The notes under the pieces: generated by a model
What the model saw: the letters and a program-made list of their open reading frames with translations, nothing else
What the model was told of the DNA's origin: nothing
The model's database searches: none
Program-made: the position numbers and the translations under genes
Assembly (NCBI GenBank): GCA_036505275.1
Contig: DASXTS010000359.1
Location: forward strand, 1-22,575
Reading direction: 5' to 3'
Length of the DNA: 22,575 nt
DNA from: DASXTS01 sp036505275
GTDB taxonomy: Bacteria > Actinomycetota > Actinomycetes > Mycobacteriales > Pseudonocardiaceae
Part shown: positions 1-9,047 of the stretch, piece by piece
Position numbering within the stretch: the first letter of the stretch is position 1
Layout of the letters: every line of letters starts with the position of its first letter

Positions 1-288
1 ACTCGCCGCCGCAACGTGGGCAGGTCCGTCGAGTATCAGGGTGTGCGGCATCGGATGCACGCCGGTCGGAAACCTAAGGTTCTGGCGTTGAATAGTGCCT
101 GGCCCTCGGTAGTCGTGCCACAGGGCTGCCCATTCGTGACACGCGATCGGGTCGGCGGATCGCTGGGCGCTGGTGGGTGGCCGCAAGGATACGCGCATCG
201 GCCAGGTGCTGCCGCGGCGCGCCCAGCGTGGATAGTCCTGCTCGAACCGGCGTCGGAGCAGCGCGGTGACCTCGTCAGGCCGCCGCAC
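1..288 (-). CDS. jetD: Wadjet JetD-like protein, N-terminal part (runs off the left edge)
   Basis: The minus strand is open from a GTG at 288 to the window edge, giving 96 residues without a stop. A strong ribosome-binding site (AAGGAG, 300-295) lies six bases before the GTG and fixes the start. The translation begins MRRPDEVTALLRRRFEQDY and contains PRWARRGSTWPMRVSL (about residues 20-35), PPTSAQRSADPIACHEW (37-53) and WHDYRGPGTIQRQNLRF (57-73). This is the pattern I know from the N-terminal DUF3322 region of JetD proteins. JetD is the Toprim/topoisomerase VI-like nuclease of the Wadjet system, which cuts plasmid DNA loaded by the SMC-like JetABC complex. The catalytic Toprim part lies outside the window. 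The start overlaps the 3' end of the jetC-like remnant by 14 bases, as in jetC-jetD operons. Because that upstream gene is broken, any surviving JetD probably has no partner. Assignment is from remembered motifs, not a search. Confidence 0.72.
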   Translation of the reverse strand, partial: MRRPDEVTALLRRRFEQDYPRWARRGSTWPMRVSLRPPTSAQRSADPIACHEWAALWHDYRGPGTIQRQNLRFPTGVHPMPHTLILDGPAHVAAAS

Positions 289-676
289 GGATCACTCCTT
301 CGAGCTCCGTGTCGCGGCGGGCGGCGAGCTCGCCGAACGTCGCATAGGCGGCGTTGGAATGTGCACCGTCCAGCATCATCCGCTTCTCGACGAGCACGGC
401 CTGCCCGATGAAGGGCTCGACGATGCCGGACATGCGGATCGGCGCCGCGATGATCATCTGGAAGCCGAATTCCTCGAATACAGCGAGAGCCTGCGCGGCG
501 AACGTCTCGTCGGATTTGCTGACGCCTCGTCCAGCATCAGCGGCGCGAAACGCGGCCGTCCGTCGGACTCGTCGTCGGCGAGGTTGTAGCCGCATTCCGC
601 GTGACGATCGGGCGGTACGCAAGCCCGGATAGGCTGCAGCCCGTGCGGTCGCTGAAGCTGACGTCGAGACGGTGCC
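275..676 (-). pseudogene. jetC: 3' remnant of a JetC-like SMC/Rad50-type ATPase, frameshifted
   Basis: Two adjacent minus-strand frames carry the C-terminal ATPase half of one protein. Upstream, about 600-524, reads GYNLADDESDGRPRFAPLML followed by DEA, a Walker B segment. Downstream, about 523 to the TGA at 275-277, reads SKSDETFAAQALAVFEEFGF, then QMIIAAPIRMSGIVEPFIG and a tail ending in RAAA. Restoring one missing base near 521-523 would give DEAFSKSD, the normal Walker B to D-loop junction of SbcC/MukB-like ATPases. Further upstream, RLDVSFSDRTG (about 676-645) and AYRPIVTRNA sit in a third frame, so there is at least one more shift. With jetD immediately downstream, JetC of a Wadjet system is the best reading. 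JetC is the SMC-like motor that extrudes plasmid DNA. Most of the gene, including Walker A and the coiled coils, is absent. An SbcC-like ATPase of another system remains possible. Confidence 0.68.
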
Positions 677-818
677 GATGAGTCGCCCCTCCGGCGCCTC
701 GGCGCGCTCGCTCCGGTTTGCGCGGACACTTTCCGGTGAACTCGCCGACGCCGCCGAGGTGACGATCACCGAGATCAGCTCGGGGGTTTCGGTCGATCTG
801 ATGCCCCCGGAACCCGGG

Positions 819-1118
819 CACCAGCCGGTACCCGTACGGCGCGCGGCCGCCGAGGGTGCGGCCTTGATCCCGGATTTGGGCCGTCATCGCCGCGCTGGTG
901 CGGAACCGGTTGCGCAGCACCTCCCGCTCGGACACGTGACTCTGCATCAGCAGCAGCGCCCGATGGTCAGGCTGGGGGAGATCCACGGGGCCGCGGATCT
1001 CCGGCAACCACACCGCCACCTCTTACGAGGCGAGCAGGGCGATCACCTTCCCGGCGTCCCGCCCGGCGAAGGCCCGCTCGTACTCACCCACGACCACCGC
1101 GTCGAATCCGAGTTCACC
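819..1118 (-). pseudogene. Large serine recombinase fragment with an in-frame stop
   Basis: About 100 minus-strand codons match the catalytic-domain part of actinobacterial large serine recombinases (resolvase/invertase family, typical of integrases of mobile elements). The upstream part reads GELGFDAVVVGEYERAFAGR (1118-1059). After an in-frame TAA at 1025-1023 the same frame continues with EVAVWLPEIRGPVDL, then DHRALLLM, SEREVLRNRFRTSAAM and GGRAPYGYRLV. In intact relatives the codon before EVAVWLPE is usually aromatic, so TAC to TAA is a likely mutation. The N-terminal region with the catalytic serine is missing beyond 1118, and the zinc-ribbon and DNA-binding C-terminal half is missing beyond 819. 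Between this fragment and the JetC remnant (677-818) I see no recognisable coding sequence. The piece is probably a relic of an integrated element that broke the neighbouring Wadjet genes. Confidence 0.7.
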
Positions 1119-1398
1119 GTCTCACCCTTGGAACGAGAGATGGAGCCTGCGTGCTGTTCATTGTCGGCCTCGCGTCGCGTCGTTCAGTCGGACCCGGAAC
1201 TCTTCCCATCGTTATAGCCGGGGTCATCGGCCCCGGGTCTTTGCGGAAGCGGGCGAAGGTAACGGGCCGGGCGTCGTTGATCCGACTGTCAATACCGCTG
1301 ATCGGCCGGTCCTGTCGCACGGTGCGCGCACGTAGGGTCGCCGTTGGGTCGGGCGCCCGCCGCCGAACCGCGGAGCAGCCCTTTGACAGGGAGCGACG
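1119..1398. promoter_or_regulatory. Non-coding leader upstream of the toxin operon
   Basis: This 280-base gap should hold the promoter of the three-gene toxin operon, because the operon genes themselves are separated by 11 bases at most. No clear sigma-70 promoter is visible. The best guess is TAGGGT at 1333-1338 with a poor upstream box (CTGTCG, 1312-1317) at 15-base spacing, which I consider weak. A GC hairpin, CCGGGG (1218-1223) paired with CCCCGG (1231-1236), is followed by a short T run and could be an old terminator or a leader structure. The ribosome-binding site AGGGAG (1388-1393), five bases before the ATG at 1399, is convincing. Confidence 0.35.
1218..1236 (+). terminator. Possible GC hairpin terminator or leader stem
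   Basis: CCGGGG and CCCCGG form a six-base-pair stem with a seven-base loop, followed by GTCTTTG. The stem is short and the T run weak, so termination is only a possibility. No plus-strand gene is seen immediately upstream that would need it. Confidence 0.2.
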
Positions 1399-4300
1399 AT
1401 GGCCGATGCACCAGCGCGCACGCAGCGTCCGGAGCCACCCGGCCCCGGCCGCGCGGCTGCCGCGTCCGCGGCGCAGTTCACCCCGCCGGCGGTCGCCCTG
1501 CCCACCGGCGGCGGTGCGATCCGCGGCATGGGGGACAAGTTCACCGCCAATCCGGTCACCGGCACGGGCTCGTTCAGCATCCCGATCCGGGTCAGCCCGG
1601 GACGATCGGGCTTCCAGCCGCAGCTCGCGCTCACCTACGACTCGGGCGCCGGGAACGGGCCGTTCGGGCTGGGCTGGAACCTCGGGCTGCCGGCCATCAC
1701 CCGCAAAGTCGACAAGGGGATGCCGGAGTACGACGACGCCGCCGAGTCCGACGTGTTCCTGCTGTCCGGAGCGGAGGATCTGGTTCCCGCCTTCCGCACG
1801 ACGCCGAGCGGCGAGCTGGAGCTCGACGGGGACGGCCGGCCGATCCCCGACCGGGAGGAGCGCGACGGCTATCGCATCGCGCGGTACCGCCCGCGGGTGG
1901 AGGGGGTGTTCGCGCGGATCGAGCGCTGGTCGCGGGTCGGCGACGCGACCGACGTCTTCTGGCGCACCATCAGCCGTGACAACGTCACCTCCCGGTACGG
2001 CCGGGACGACGGCTCGCGCATCGCCGACCCGGACGACGCGTCGCACATCTTCAGCTGGCTGATCTGCGAGAGCCGCGACGACAAGGGCAACGCGATCCGC
2101 TACGACTACAAGGCGGAGGACGGCCGGGGCGTCGACCCGGCTTTGCCGTACGAGCGGCGCCGCGGCCGCACCCAGCGCTACATCAAATCGATCCGCTATG
2201 GCAACGTCGTGTCGTGGCTGCACCCCGAGCCGCCCGCCGACCCCGGCCGGGACTGGCTGTTCGAGCTGATCTTCGACTACGGCGAGGGCCACTACGCGGA
2301 CCTGCCGGCCGATTCGCAGACCCCGGTGGACGAGCAGCACCGGTTCGCCCGCGCCTCGCTGGTGAGCGAGGGCGCATGGGCCGTGCGGCCGGACCCTTTC
2401 TCGGCCTACCGTGCCGGCTTCGAGATGCGAACACATCGCCGCTGCCAGCGCGTCCTGATGTTCCATCGCATCCCGGAGCTCGGCGCCGAACCGTACCTGG
2501 TGCGCGCCCTCGACGTGGAGTACGCCGACATCGCCGCCGCCGGCGTCCCGGCCGAGCAGGAACTGGCGCACGAGGGCAGCACCAGGTTCGCGTCGTTCCT
2601 GATGTCCGTGACGCAGCACGGATACCGGCGGTCCGGTCCGGAGGTCACCCCCGGCCCGCATGAGGAACGCTATCTGCGCTACCTCCGGCAGTCGCTGCCC
2701 GCGGTGAGCTTCCGCTACAGCAAGCCGGTGATCGACCGGGAGATCCGCGTGCTGGACCCGGCGAGCGCCGCCAACCTGCCGGCCGGTCTCGGCGCCGGCT
2801 ACCAGTGGATCGACCTGGACGCCGAGGGCATCTCCGGCGTGCTCACCGAACAGGGCGGCGTCTGGTGGTACAAGCGCAACGAGGGCGGCGGCCGGCTGGG
2901 TGCGCTGCAACTGGTCGCCGAGCGCCCCGCGGGCGGGCTGGGCGGGCATCGGCAACTGCTGGACCTGGCCGGCGACGGTGCGCTGGACCTGGTCGAGTTC
3001 GCCGGTCCGGTCCCGGGCTTCCACGAGCGGACCGACGACGGCCACTGGGCCCCGCACCGCGGCTTCGGCTCGCTGCCGAATCTCGGGTGGGATGACCCGA
3101 ACCTGCGCTTCACCGACCTCAACGGCGACGGGCGCGCCGACGTGCTGGTCGCCGACCCCGACGCGTTCACCTGGCATCCGTCGCTCGGCGAGGACGGGTT
3201 CGGGCCGGCCCGGCGCACGGTCCAGCCGTTCGACCAGGACGACGGGCCCCGCGTGATCTTCGCGGACAGCACCGAGACGGTGCAGCTGGCGGACTTCTCC
3301 GGGGACGGCCTCGCCGACCTGGTGCACATCACCAACGGCGCGGTGTGCTACTGGCCCAACCTGGGCTACGGCCGCTTCGGGCCGCGGGTGGAGATGGCCA
3401 ACGCGCCCTTCTTCGATCACGACGAGCAGTTCGCGCCGTCGCGGATCCGGCTGGCGGATGTGGACGGCAGCGGCGTCACCGACCTGATCTACCTCGGGCG
3501 GGACACCACCAGGGTCTATCTCAACCAGTCCGGCAACCGGTGGACCGACGCCGTGCCGATCACCCAGTTCCCCCTGGCCGACAACACCTCCGCGGTGTCC
3601 ACGGTCGATCTCCTCGGCACCGGGACCACCTGCTTGGTGTGGTCCTCGTCGCTTCCCGGCGACGCCGGCGCGCCGCTGCGCTACCTCGACCTGATGGCGG
3701 CGGGCAAGCCGCACCTGCTCGTCGAGGCCCGCAACGGGCTCGGCGCGGAAACCGAGGTGCACTACGCCTCCTCGAACCAGTTCTACCTCGCAGACCGGGA
3801 GCAGGGACGGCCGTGGATCACCCGTCTGCCGTTCCCGGTGCACGTGGTCGACCGGGTCGAGACGGTCGACCGGGTGAGCGGGAATCGCTTCACCAGCCGC
3901 TATGAATACCACCACGGCCACTTCGACGGCGTTGAGCGCGAGTTCCGCGGTTTCGGCCGGGTCGACCAGTACGACGCCGAGGTGTACGACCTGACGCAGG
4001 CGGCCGACTCCGTCCCGCCGGTGCTGACCCGCACCTGGTTCCACACCGGCGTCCACGTCGGACGCGGGCGGGTCGCCGAGCGGTACGCCGCCGAGTATTA
4101 CCCCGATCCCGGCCTGCTCGACGACACGCCGCTGCCGGCCGGCCTGAGCCTCGACGAGGAACGCGAGGCCTGCCGGGCGCTGCGCGGATCGGTGCTGCGG
4201 CAGGAGGTCTACGCCCTCGACGGCACATCGCGGGAGCCGCATCCCTATCTCGTCACCGAGAACAGCTTCACCGTCCGGCGCCTGCAACCACCGGCCGGCA

Positions 4301-7300
4301 ACCGGCACGCGGTGTTCCTCACCCATCCGGTCGAGGCGATCAGCTACCACTACGAGCGGGAGCCAGCCGACCCGCGGGTGACCCACACGCTCACCCTCGC
4401 GGTCAACAACTTCGGGCAGGTCACCCGGGCGGCCACGATCGGCTACGGCCGCGGCGGCGCCGAGGCCGAGCTGACGCCGGGGCTGCGGGCCGACCAGGAA
4501 CGGCTGCTCGCCACCTGCACCGACACCGCGCACACCAACGGGTTCGTCGTGCCCGCGCAGACGCCCGACGACCATCGCACGCCCGCGCCGTTCGAGGTGC
4601 GCACCTACGAGCTCACCGGCCTGGCCCTGGCCGCCGGCTGGCCGCGGTTCACGCCCGCGCAGGTGGCGGGGGCCGTCAACGAGGCGCACCCGCTCGGCTA
4701 CGACGAGGCCGTTACGCCGGGCCGGGTCGAGAAGCGGCTCATCGAGCGGGATCGCACCCGCTACCGCCGGAACGACCTCGCCGGCCCCTGCGACTGGGGG
4801 GTGATGCACACCCGCGCGCTGCCGTTCGAGGCGTACCGGCAGGCGTTCACGCCGGGACTGCTCCGGCGCACGTACGGGGACCGGCTCGCCGACCCCGCCG
4901 CCGTGCTCCCGGTCGACGCGGCCGCGGCCGGTGACACCGCGGCGGACCGCGGCGGCTACGTCGATCTCGACGGGGACGGCGTCTGGTGGCTTCCGACCGG
5001 CCGCATCTTCTACGGCCCGGCGGCGCAGGAGCTCGACCACGCGCTGCGCCACTTCTTCCTGCCCCGCCGGTACCGCACGGCGTTCCACACGGCCGGGACG
5101 CCGACCGAGACGACCGTGACCTACGACGACCACGACCTGCAGCTGCTGGCGACCACCGACCCGCTGAACAACCAGGTCACGATGGAGCCGGACTACCGCA
5201 CGCTGGCGCCGGGCCGGCTGACCGACGCGAACGGCAACCGGGCGGCCGTGGCGTTCGACGCGCTCGGCCTGGTGGTCGCGACCGCCATCCTGGGCAAGGC
5301 GTCCGCCGTGGCGCCGGAGGCCGACCGGCTCACCGGGTTCTCCGCCGATCTGACCGCGGCGCAGGTGCGCGACGCGTTCGACGATCCGTTCGCCTCGCCG
5401 CACGACCTGCTCGGCGAGGCGACCACCCGGATGGTCTACGACCTGTTCGCCTACCAGCGCACCCGCGACGACCCGCAACCGCAGGCGGCCTGCGTCTACA
5501 CGCTGGCCCGGGAGACGCACGGCGCCGACCTGCCGGCCGGCACGCGAACGAAGCTGCGGCACACGTTCTCCTACTCGGACGGCTTCGAACGGGAGATCCA
5601 GAAGAAGGCCCAGGCGGAGTCGGGCCGATGGGTGGGCAGCGGCCGGACCGAGTTCAACAACAAGGGCAAGCCGGTCCGCCAGTACGAGCCGTTCTTCTCC
5701 GGCACGCACCGATGCGACTTCGTCGCCCGCGCCGGCGTGGCCAAGACCCTCTTCTACGACCCCGTCGAGCGGGTCATCGCGGTGGTGCACCCCGACGACA
5801 CGTACGAGAAGGTGGTTTTCGACGCCTGGCGGCAGCGGAGCTACGACGTCAACGACACCGTCACCGGCGACCCCCGCACCGACCCGGACATCGCCGGGTT
5901 CGTCGAGCGCCACTTCGCCGAGCGGGGGCCGGGCTGGAGCACCTGGCTGGCCCAGCGGCAGGGCCCCGGGGTGAGCTCGGACGAGGCCGACGCGGCCACG
6001 AAGGCGGTCGCCCATGCGGGCACGCCCGCCACGGTGTACCTCGACACGCTGGGCCGGACGTTCCTGACCCGCGCGCACAACGGCTTCACCGCCGGCGGCG
6101 ACCCGATCCACTTGGACACCCGCGTGGTGCTCGACATCGAGAACAACCAGCGGGCGGTGATCGATGCGAACGGGCGCACGGTCGTCGAGTTCGACTACGA
6201 CATGCTGGGTAACCGCACCCGTGAGTCGAGTATGGAATCCGGCGAGCGGTGGACCCTGGCGGATGTCACCGGCCGGCCGGTGCGCGCCTGGGACAGCCGC
6301 GGCCACGCCTTCCGCACCGAGTACGACGCGCTGCGCCGGCCGCGGGCCCGGTTCGTCCAGGCCACGATGTTCGAGCGGGTGGAGTACGGCGAATCGGTGA
6401 CCGGCGGCGCGGCGGACAACCTGCGCGGGCGGACGTTCCGCCAGTACGACCAGGCCGGCGCGGTGACCTTCCGGTACGACCTGAAGGGCAACGTGGCCCG
6501 CCAGATGCGCGAGATCATCCCGGCGTACGCGACGACTGTCGACTGGGCGCAGGCTCAGCCGCCCGGCGAGCGGTACGTGACCGGCACCCGGTACGACGCG
6601 CTGAACCGGCCGATCCAGGCGCTCGCCCCGCACCGCGACGACCCGGCGGCGACACGCGACGTGGTGCAGCCGGTCTACAACGAGGCGGGCCTGCTGGACG
6701 CCCTGCACGTCTGGACCGGCCGCGCGAGCGACCCGGCCGGCCTGCTCGACCCGGCCGCGGAGCCGCCGTCGGACGTCGGCGTCGCGAACATCGACTACGA
6801 CCCGAAGGGCCGCCGGACCCGCATCGCCTACCGCAACGGCGTCACCACGACGTACGCGTACGACCCGGACACGTTCCGCCTCATTCACCTCTACACCCGC
6901 CGCGACGCGCGCTCCACCGAGGACTGCGGCGGGGAGCCGCCCCCGCCGCGGACGGCCGCGCCGGAGACCCCACCGGCGGGCACGCCATGCGGGCTGCAGA
7001 ACGTGCATTACACGTACGACCCAGCCGGCAACATCACCCGCATCCGCGACGACGCCCAGCAGCGGGTCTTCTACCGCAACCGGCTGGTCGACGCGTCGAA
7101 CGACTACACCTACGACCCGGTCTACCGGCTCGTACAGGCGCTCGGCCGGGAGCACGTGGGCCAGGCGGGCGGCACCGGCTTCCCGCACTCGTACAACGAC
7201 CGCTCCCGGACCAACCTGCCGCATCCCGCCGACGGCGACGCGATGGGCCGCTACTGCGAGACGTACGAGTACGACGCCGCCGGCAACCTGCGGTCGATGA

Positions 7301-9036
7301 AGCACCGCCAGGCCTGCCCGGGCGCGATCAACTGGGCGCGTTACTACGTGTACGACGAGCCGACGCAACTCGACGACCGGGACGAGCAGGGCACTCCGCG
7401 GCGCAGCAACCGGCTGACGTCGACGACGGTGGCCGGCGGCACCGAGGTGTTCAGCGTGGGCGGCGACGGCTACGACGCACACGGCAACCTGCTACGGATG
7501 GCCCACCTGCCGGAGATGGTGTGGAACTTCCACGACCAGCTCGGCATGACCCGCCGGCAGGCGATCGACGCGGCGGACACCGACGGCGTCGAGCATGCCG
7601 GCGAGCGGACCTACTACGTGTACGACGCCGGCGGCCGGCGGGCGCGCAAGGTCACCGAGACCGCCGCCGGCGCGGTCAAGGAGGACCGGATCTACCTGGG
7701 CAGCGTGGAGATCTACCGAAGCCGCACCGGACTCGTCCGGGAGACGCTGCACGTGCTGGACGACAAACAGCGGATCGCCCTCGTGGAGACCCGCAACGAC
7801 GTCGACGACGGCACCCCGCAGCAGGTGATCCGCTACCAGCTGGGCAACCACCTCGGCTCGGCGGCGGTCGAGGTGGACGAGCAGGCCCGGGTGCTGACGT
7901 ACGAGGAGTACGCGCCGTACGGCAGCACCACGGTGCAGATGCTCCGCACCGACGTCAAGATCACGGCGAAGCGCTACCGCTACACCGGCAAGGAACGCGA
8001 CGAGGAGAGCGGGCTGTCCTATCACGACGCCAGGTACTACGCGCCGTGGCTCGGCTGCTGGGTCGCCTGTGATCCGATCGGCGCGGCGGGCGGACTGAAT
8101 CAGTACGTGTACGCCGCCCGTAACCCGTGCAAGTTCGTCGACCTCTCCGGGGAGAAGCCCAAGAAGGGCGACGAGCACAACAAACGATCGGGCAAGGAGG
8201 AGGCGAAGCCCCCGCCCACCGCCGGACGGTCGCCGATTCCGACCGATCTTGCCAAGGCGCGGAAGGAGATCCTCGCGGCGGTCGCCCGCGAGCCGGATCC
8301 CACCCGCGAGTGGCAGCGACTCTTCCCGGAGGACCCGGACGATCCAGAGCACAACTTCTGGGTCGCCTACGCGGTCAACTACGCGCTGATGAGCAAGGGA
8401 TTCAAGCCGGGCGGCAGCTACGGGCCCAAAGACGCGAAGAAATTGGAGGAAGCCCTCTGGTTCCTCACCAAGGACCTGCGACAGAGCGATCCGAAGATCG
8501 GAAGCTCGGAAAGCCTCATTCTCCGCGACGCCCAGCGTTATCTCTACGGCATACAGGGCGATCGCTGGCTCAGTGACTACAGCACCCGGAAATACATCAA
8601 GGACTTCCTGCCGAAGGAAGCCCATCCGGCCGTCGACCTGGCCAAGCCCTACCTGTCCGGCAAGCTCATCGACCGGGTGTACGAGCAGGTCGTCAAGCGG
8701 GCCGTCATGGCGGGCAACGCCGCCGGCGAGGAGATCACCGGCCGGAATCCCGGCATGCTGCGATCCACCCCGGACCGGCCGCACAGCCGGACGGGCGGCG
8801 AGGACTGGTACGACCTCGGGATGGAACGGTACGGCAAGACCGGGAAAGGCAACCCGTTCATCCTCACCACCCCGGACACGGTCTACGGCACCGAACCCAG
8901 CCCGATCCGGCTCAAGGACTTCCGGGAGATCATCGTTCCGGGCGGAAGCTTCGACACGAAGACCGGCACTTTCAAGTACGACCCCAAGACGTTGCCCAAG
9001 CCCGACGATCTGTTGCGGCTGTCCCCGTTCAGATGA
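1399..9036 (+). CDS. Fused TcB-TcC toxin protein with RHS cocoon and unknown C-terminal effector
   Basis: The 2545-aa protein joins the B and C subunits of a Tc toxin. The SpvB domain starts near residue 37 (GMGDKFTANPVTGTGSFSIP; FGLGWNLGLPAITRKVDKG). FG-GAP/VCBS loops follow, including DLNGDG at 573-578, FSGDG at 633-637, DVDGSG at 687-692 and DLDGDG at 1189-1194. The TcdB middle region shows KPHLL at 770 and EREFRGFG at 846-853. RHS repeats run from about 1450 to 2190 (YDMLGNRTRE near 1600). The RHS core is RYRYTGKERDEESGL, RYYAPWLG and then DPIGAAGGLNQYVYAARNP at 2225-2243. In characterised Tc toxins B and C form a hollow shell, and the C-terminus is cut off after the RHS core and held inside. 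Here the part after about 2251 (roughly 294 aa, no cysteine, basic charged start) resembles no domain I know. Its DNA is about 60% GC (8401-8640, counted by hand) against about 72% in the body. The ATG at 1399 has AGGGAG five bases upstream. Confidence 0.93.
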   Translation: MADAPARTQRPEPPGPGRAAAASAAQFTPPAVALPTGGGAIRGMGDKFTANPVTGTGSFSIPIRVSPGRSGFQPQLALTYDSGAGNGPFGLGWNLGLPAITRKVDKGMPEYDDAAESDVFLLSGAEDLVPAFRTTPSGELELDGDGRPIPDREERDGYRIARYRPRVEGVFARIERWSRVGDATDVFWRTISRDNVTSRYGRDDGSRIADPDDASHIFSWLICESRDDKGNAIRYDYKAEDGRGVDPALPYERRRGRTQRYIKSIRYGNVVSWLHPEPPADPGRDWLFELIFDYGEGHYADLPADSQTPVDEQHRFARASLVSEGAWAVRPDPFSAYRAGFEMRTHRRCQRVLMFHRIPELGAEPYLVRALDVEYADIAAAGVPAEQELAHEGSTRFASFLMSVTQHGYRRSGPEVTPGPHEERYLRYLRQSLPAVSFRYSKPVIDREIRVLDPASAANLPAGLGAGYQWIDLDAEGISGVLTEQGGVWWYKRNEGGGRLGALQLVAERPAGGLGGHRQLLDLAGDGALDLVEFAGPVPGFHERTDDGHWAPHRGFGSLPNLGWDDPNLRFTDLNGDGRADVLVADPDAFTWHPSLGEDGFGPARRTVQPFDQDDGPRVIFADSTETVQLADFSGDGLADLVHITNGAVCYWPNLGYGRFGPRVEMANAPFFDHDEQFAPSRIRLADVDGSGVTDLIYLGRDTTRVYLNQSGNRWTDAVPITQFPLADNTSAVSTVDLLGTGTTCLVWSSSLPGDAGAPLRYLDLMAAGKPHLLVEARNGLGAETEVHYASSNQFYLADREQGRPWITRLPFPVHVVDRVETVDRVSGNRFTSRYEYHHGHFDGVEREFRGFGRVDQYDAEVYDLTQAADSVPPVLTRTWFHTGVHVGRGRVAERYAAEYYPDPGLLDDTPLPAGLSLDEEREACRALRGSVLRQEVYALDGTSREPHPYLVTENSFTVRRLQPPAGNRHAVFLTHPVEAISYHYEREPADPRVTHTLTLAVNNFGQVTRAATIGYGRGGAEAELTPGLRADQERLLATCTDTAHTNGFVVPAQTPDDHRTPAPFEVRTYELTGLALAAGWPRFTPAQVAGAVNEAHPLGYDEAVTPGRVEKRLIERDRTRYRRNDLAGPCDWGVMHTRALPFEAYRQAFTPGLLRRTYGDRLADPAAVLPVDAAAAGDTAADRGGYVDLDGDGVWWLPTGRIFYGPAAQELDHALRHFFLPRRYRTAFHTAGTPTETTVTYDDHDLQLLATTDPLNNQVTMEPDYRTLAPGRLTDANGNRAAVAFDALGLVVATAILGKASAVAPEADRLTGFSADLTAAQVRDAFDDPFASPHDLLGEATTRMVYDLFAYQRTRDDPQPQAACVYTLARETHGADLPAGTRTKLRHTFSYSDGFEREIQKKAQAESGRWVGSGRTEFNNKGKPVRQYEPFFSGTHRCDFVARAGVAKTLFYDPVERVIAVVHPDDTYEKVVFDAWRQRSYDVNDTVTGDPRTDPDIAGFVERHFAERGPGWSTWLAQRQGPGVSSDEADAATKAVAHAGTPATVYLDTLGRTFLTRAHNGFTAGGDPIHLDTRVVLDIENNQRAVIDANGRTVVEFDYDMLGNRTRESSMESGERWTLADVTGRPVRAWDSRGHAFRTEYDALRRPRARFVQATMFERVEYGESVTGGAADNLRGRTFRQYDQAGAVTFRYDLKGNVARQMREIIPAYATTVDWAQAQPPGERYVTGTRYDALNRPIQALAPHRDDPAATRDVVQPVYNEAGLLDALHVWTGRASDPAGLLDPAAEPPSDVGVANIDYDPKGRRTRIAYRNGVTTTYAYDPDTFRLIHLYTRRDARSTEDCGGEPPPPRTAAPETPPAGTPCGLQNVHYTYDPAGNITRIRDDAQQRVFYRNRLVDASNDYTYDPVYRLVQALGREHVGQAGGTGFPHSYNDRSRTNLPHPADGDAMGRYCETYEYDAAGNLRSMKHRQACPGAINWARYYVYDEPTQLDDRDEQGTPRRSNRLTSTTVAGGTEVFSVGGDGYDAHGNLLRMAHLPEMVWNFHDQLGMTRRQAIDAADTDGVEHAGERTYYVYDAGGRRARKVTETAAGAVKEDRIYLGSVEIYRSRTGLVRETLHVLDDKQRIALVETRNDVDDGTPQQVIRYQLGNHLGSAAVEVDEQARVLTYEEYAPYGSTTVQMLRTDVKITAKRYRYTGKERDEESGLSYHDARYYAPWLGCWVACDPIGAAGGLNQYVYAARNPCKFVDLSGEKPKKGDEHNKRSGKEEAKPPPTAGRSPIPTDLAKARKEILAAVAREPDPTREWQRLFPEDPDDPEHNFWVAYAVNYALMSKGFKPGGSYGPKDAKKLEEALWFLTKDLRQSDPKIGSSESLILRDAQRYLYGIQGDRWLSDYSTRKYIKDFLPKEAHPAVDLAKPYLSGKLIDRVYEQVVKRAVMAGNAAGEEITGRNPGMLRSTPDRPHSRTGGEDWYDLGMERYGKTGKGNPFILTTPDTVYGTEPSPIRLKDFREIIVPGGSFDTKTGTFKYDPKTLPKPDDLLRLSPFR

Positions 9037-9040
9037 GGTG
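9035..9040 (+). promoter_or_regulatory. Ribosome-binding site that decides the A1 start
   Basis: GAGGTG lies seven bases before the ATG at 9048 and overlaps the stop codon of the B-C gene. An in-frame ATG at 9033, overlapping that stop as ATGA, would add five residues but places this site inside the coding sequence. The ATG at 9048 is therefore preferred. Confidence 0.6.
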
Positions 9041-9047
9041 GGGAAAG

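Noticed and set aside
1383..1388. Perfect TTGACA box just before the B-C start
   Set aside because: It lies ten bases before the ATG and has no -10 box at the right distance, so it would start transcription inside the gene. Chance is likelier.
1114..7482. A 2122-codon open frame on the minus strand opposite the B-C gene
   Set aside because: It is an antisense shadow caused by the strong third-position G/C bias. Its product is a monotonous R/V/G/A/P-rich sequence with no domain, while the plus strand has clear Tc/RHS motifs throughout.
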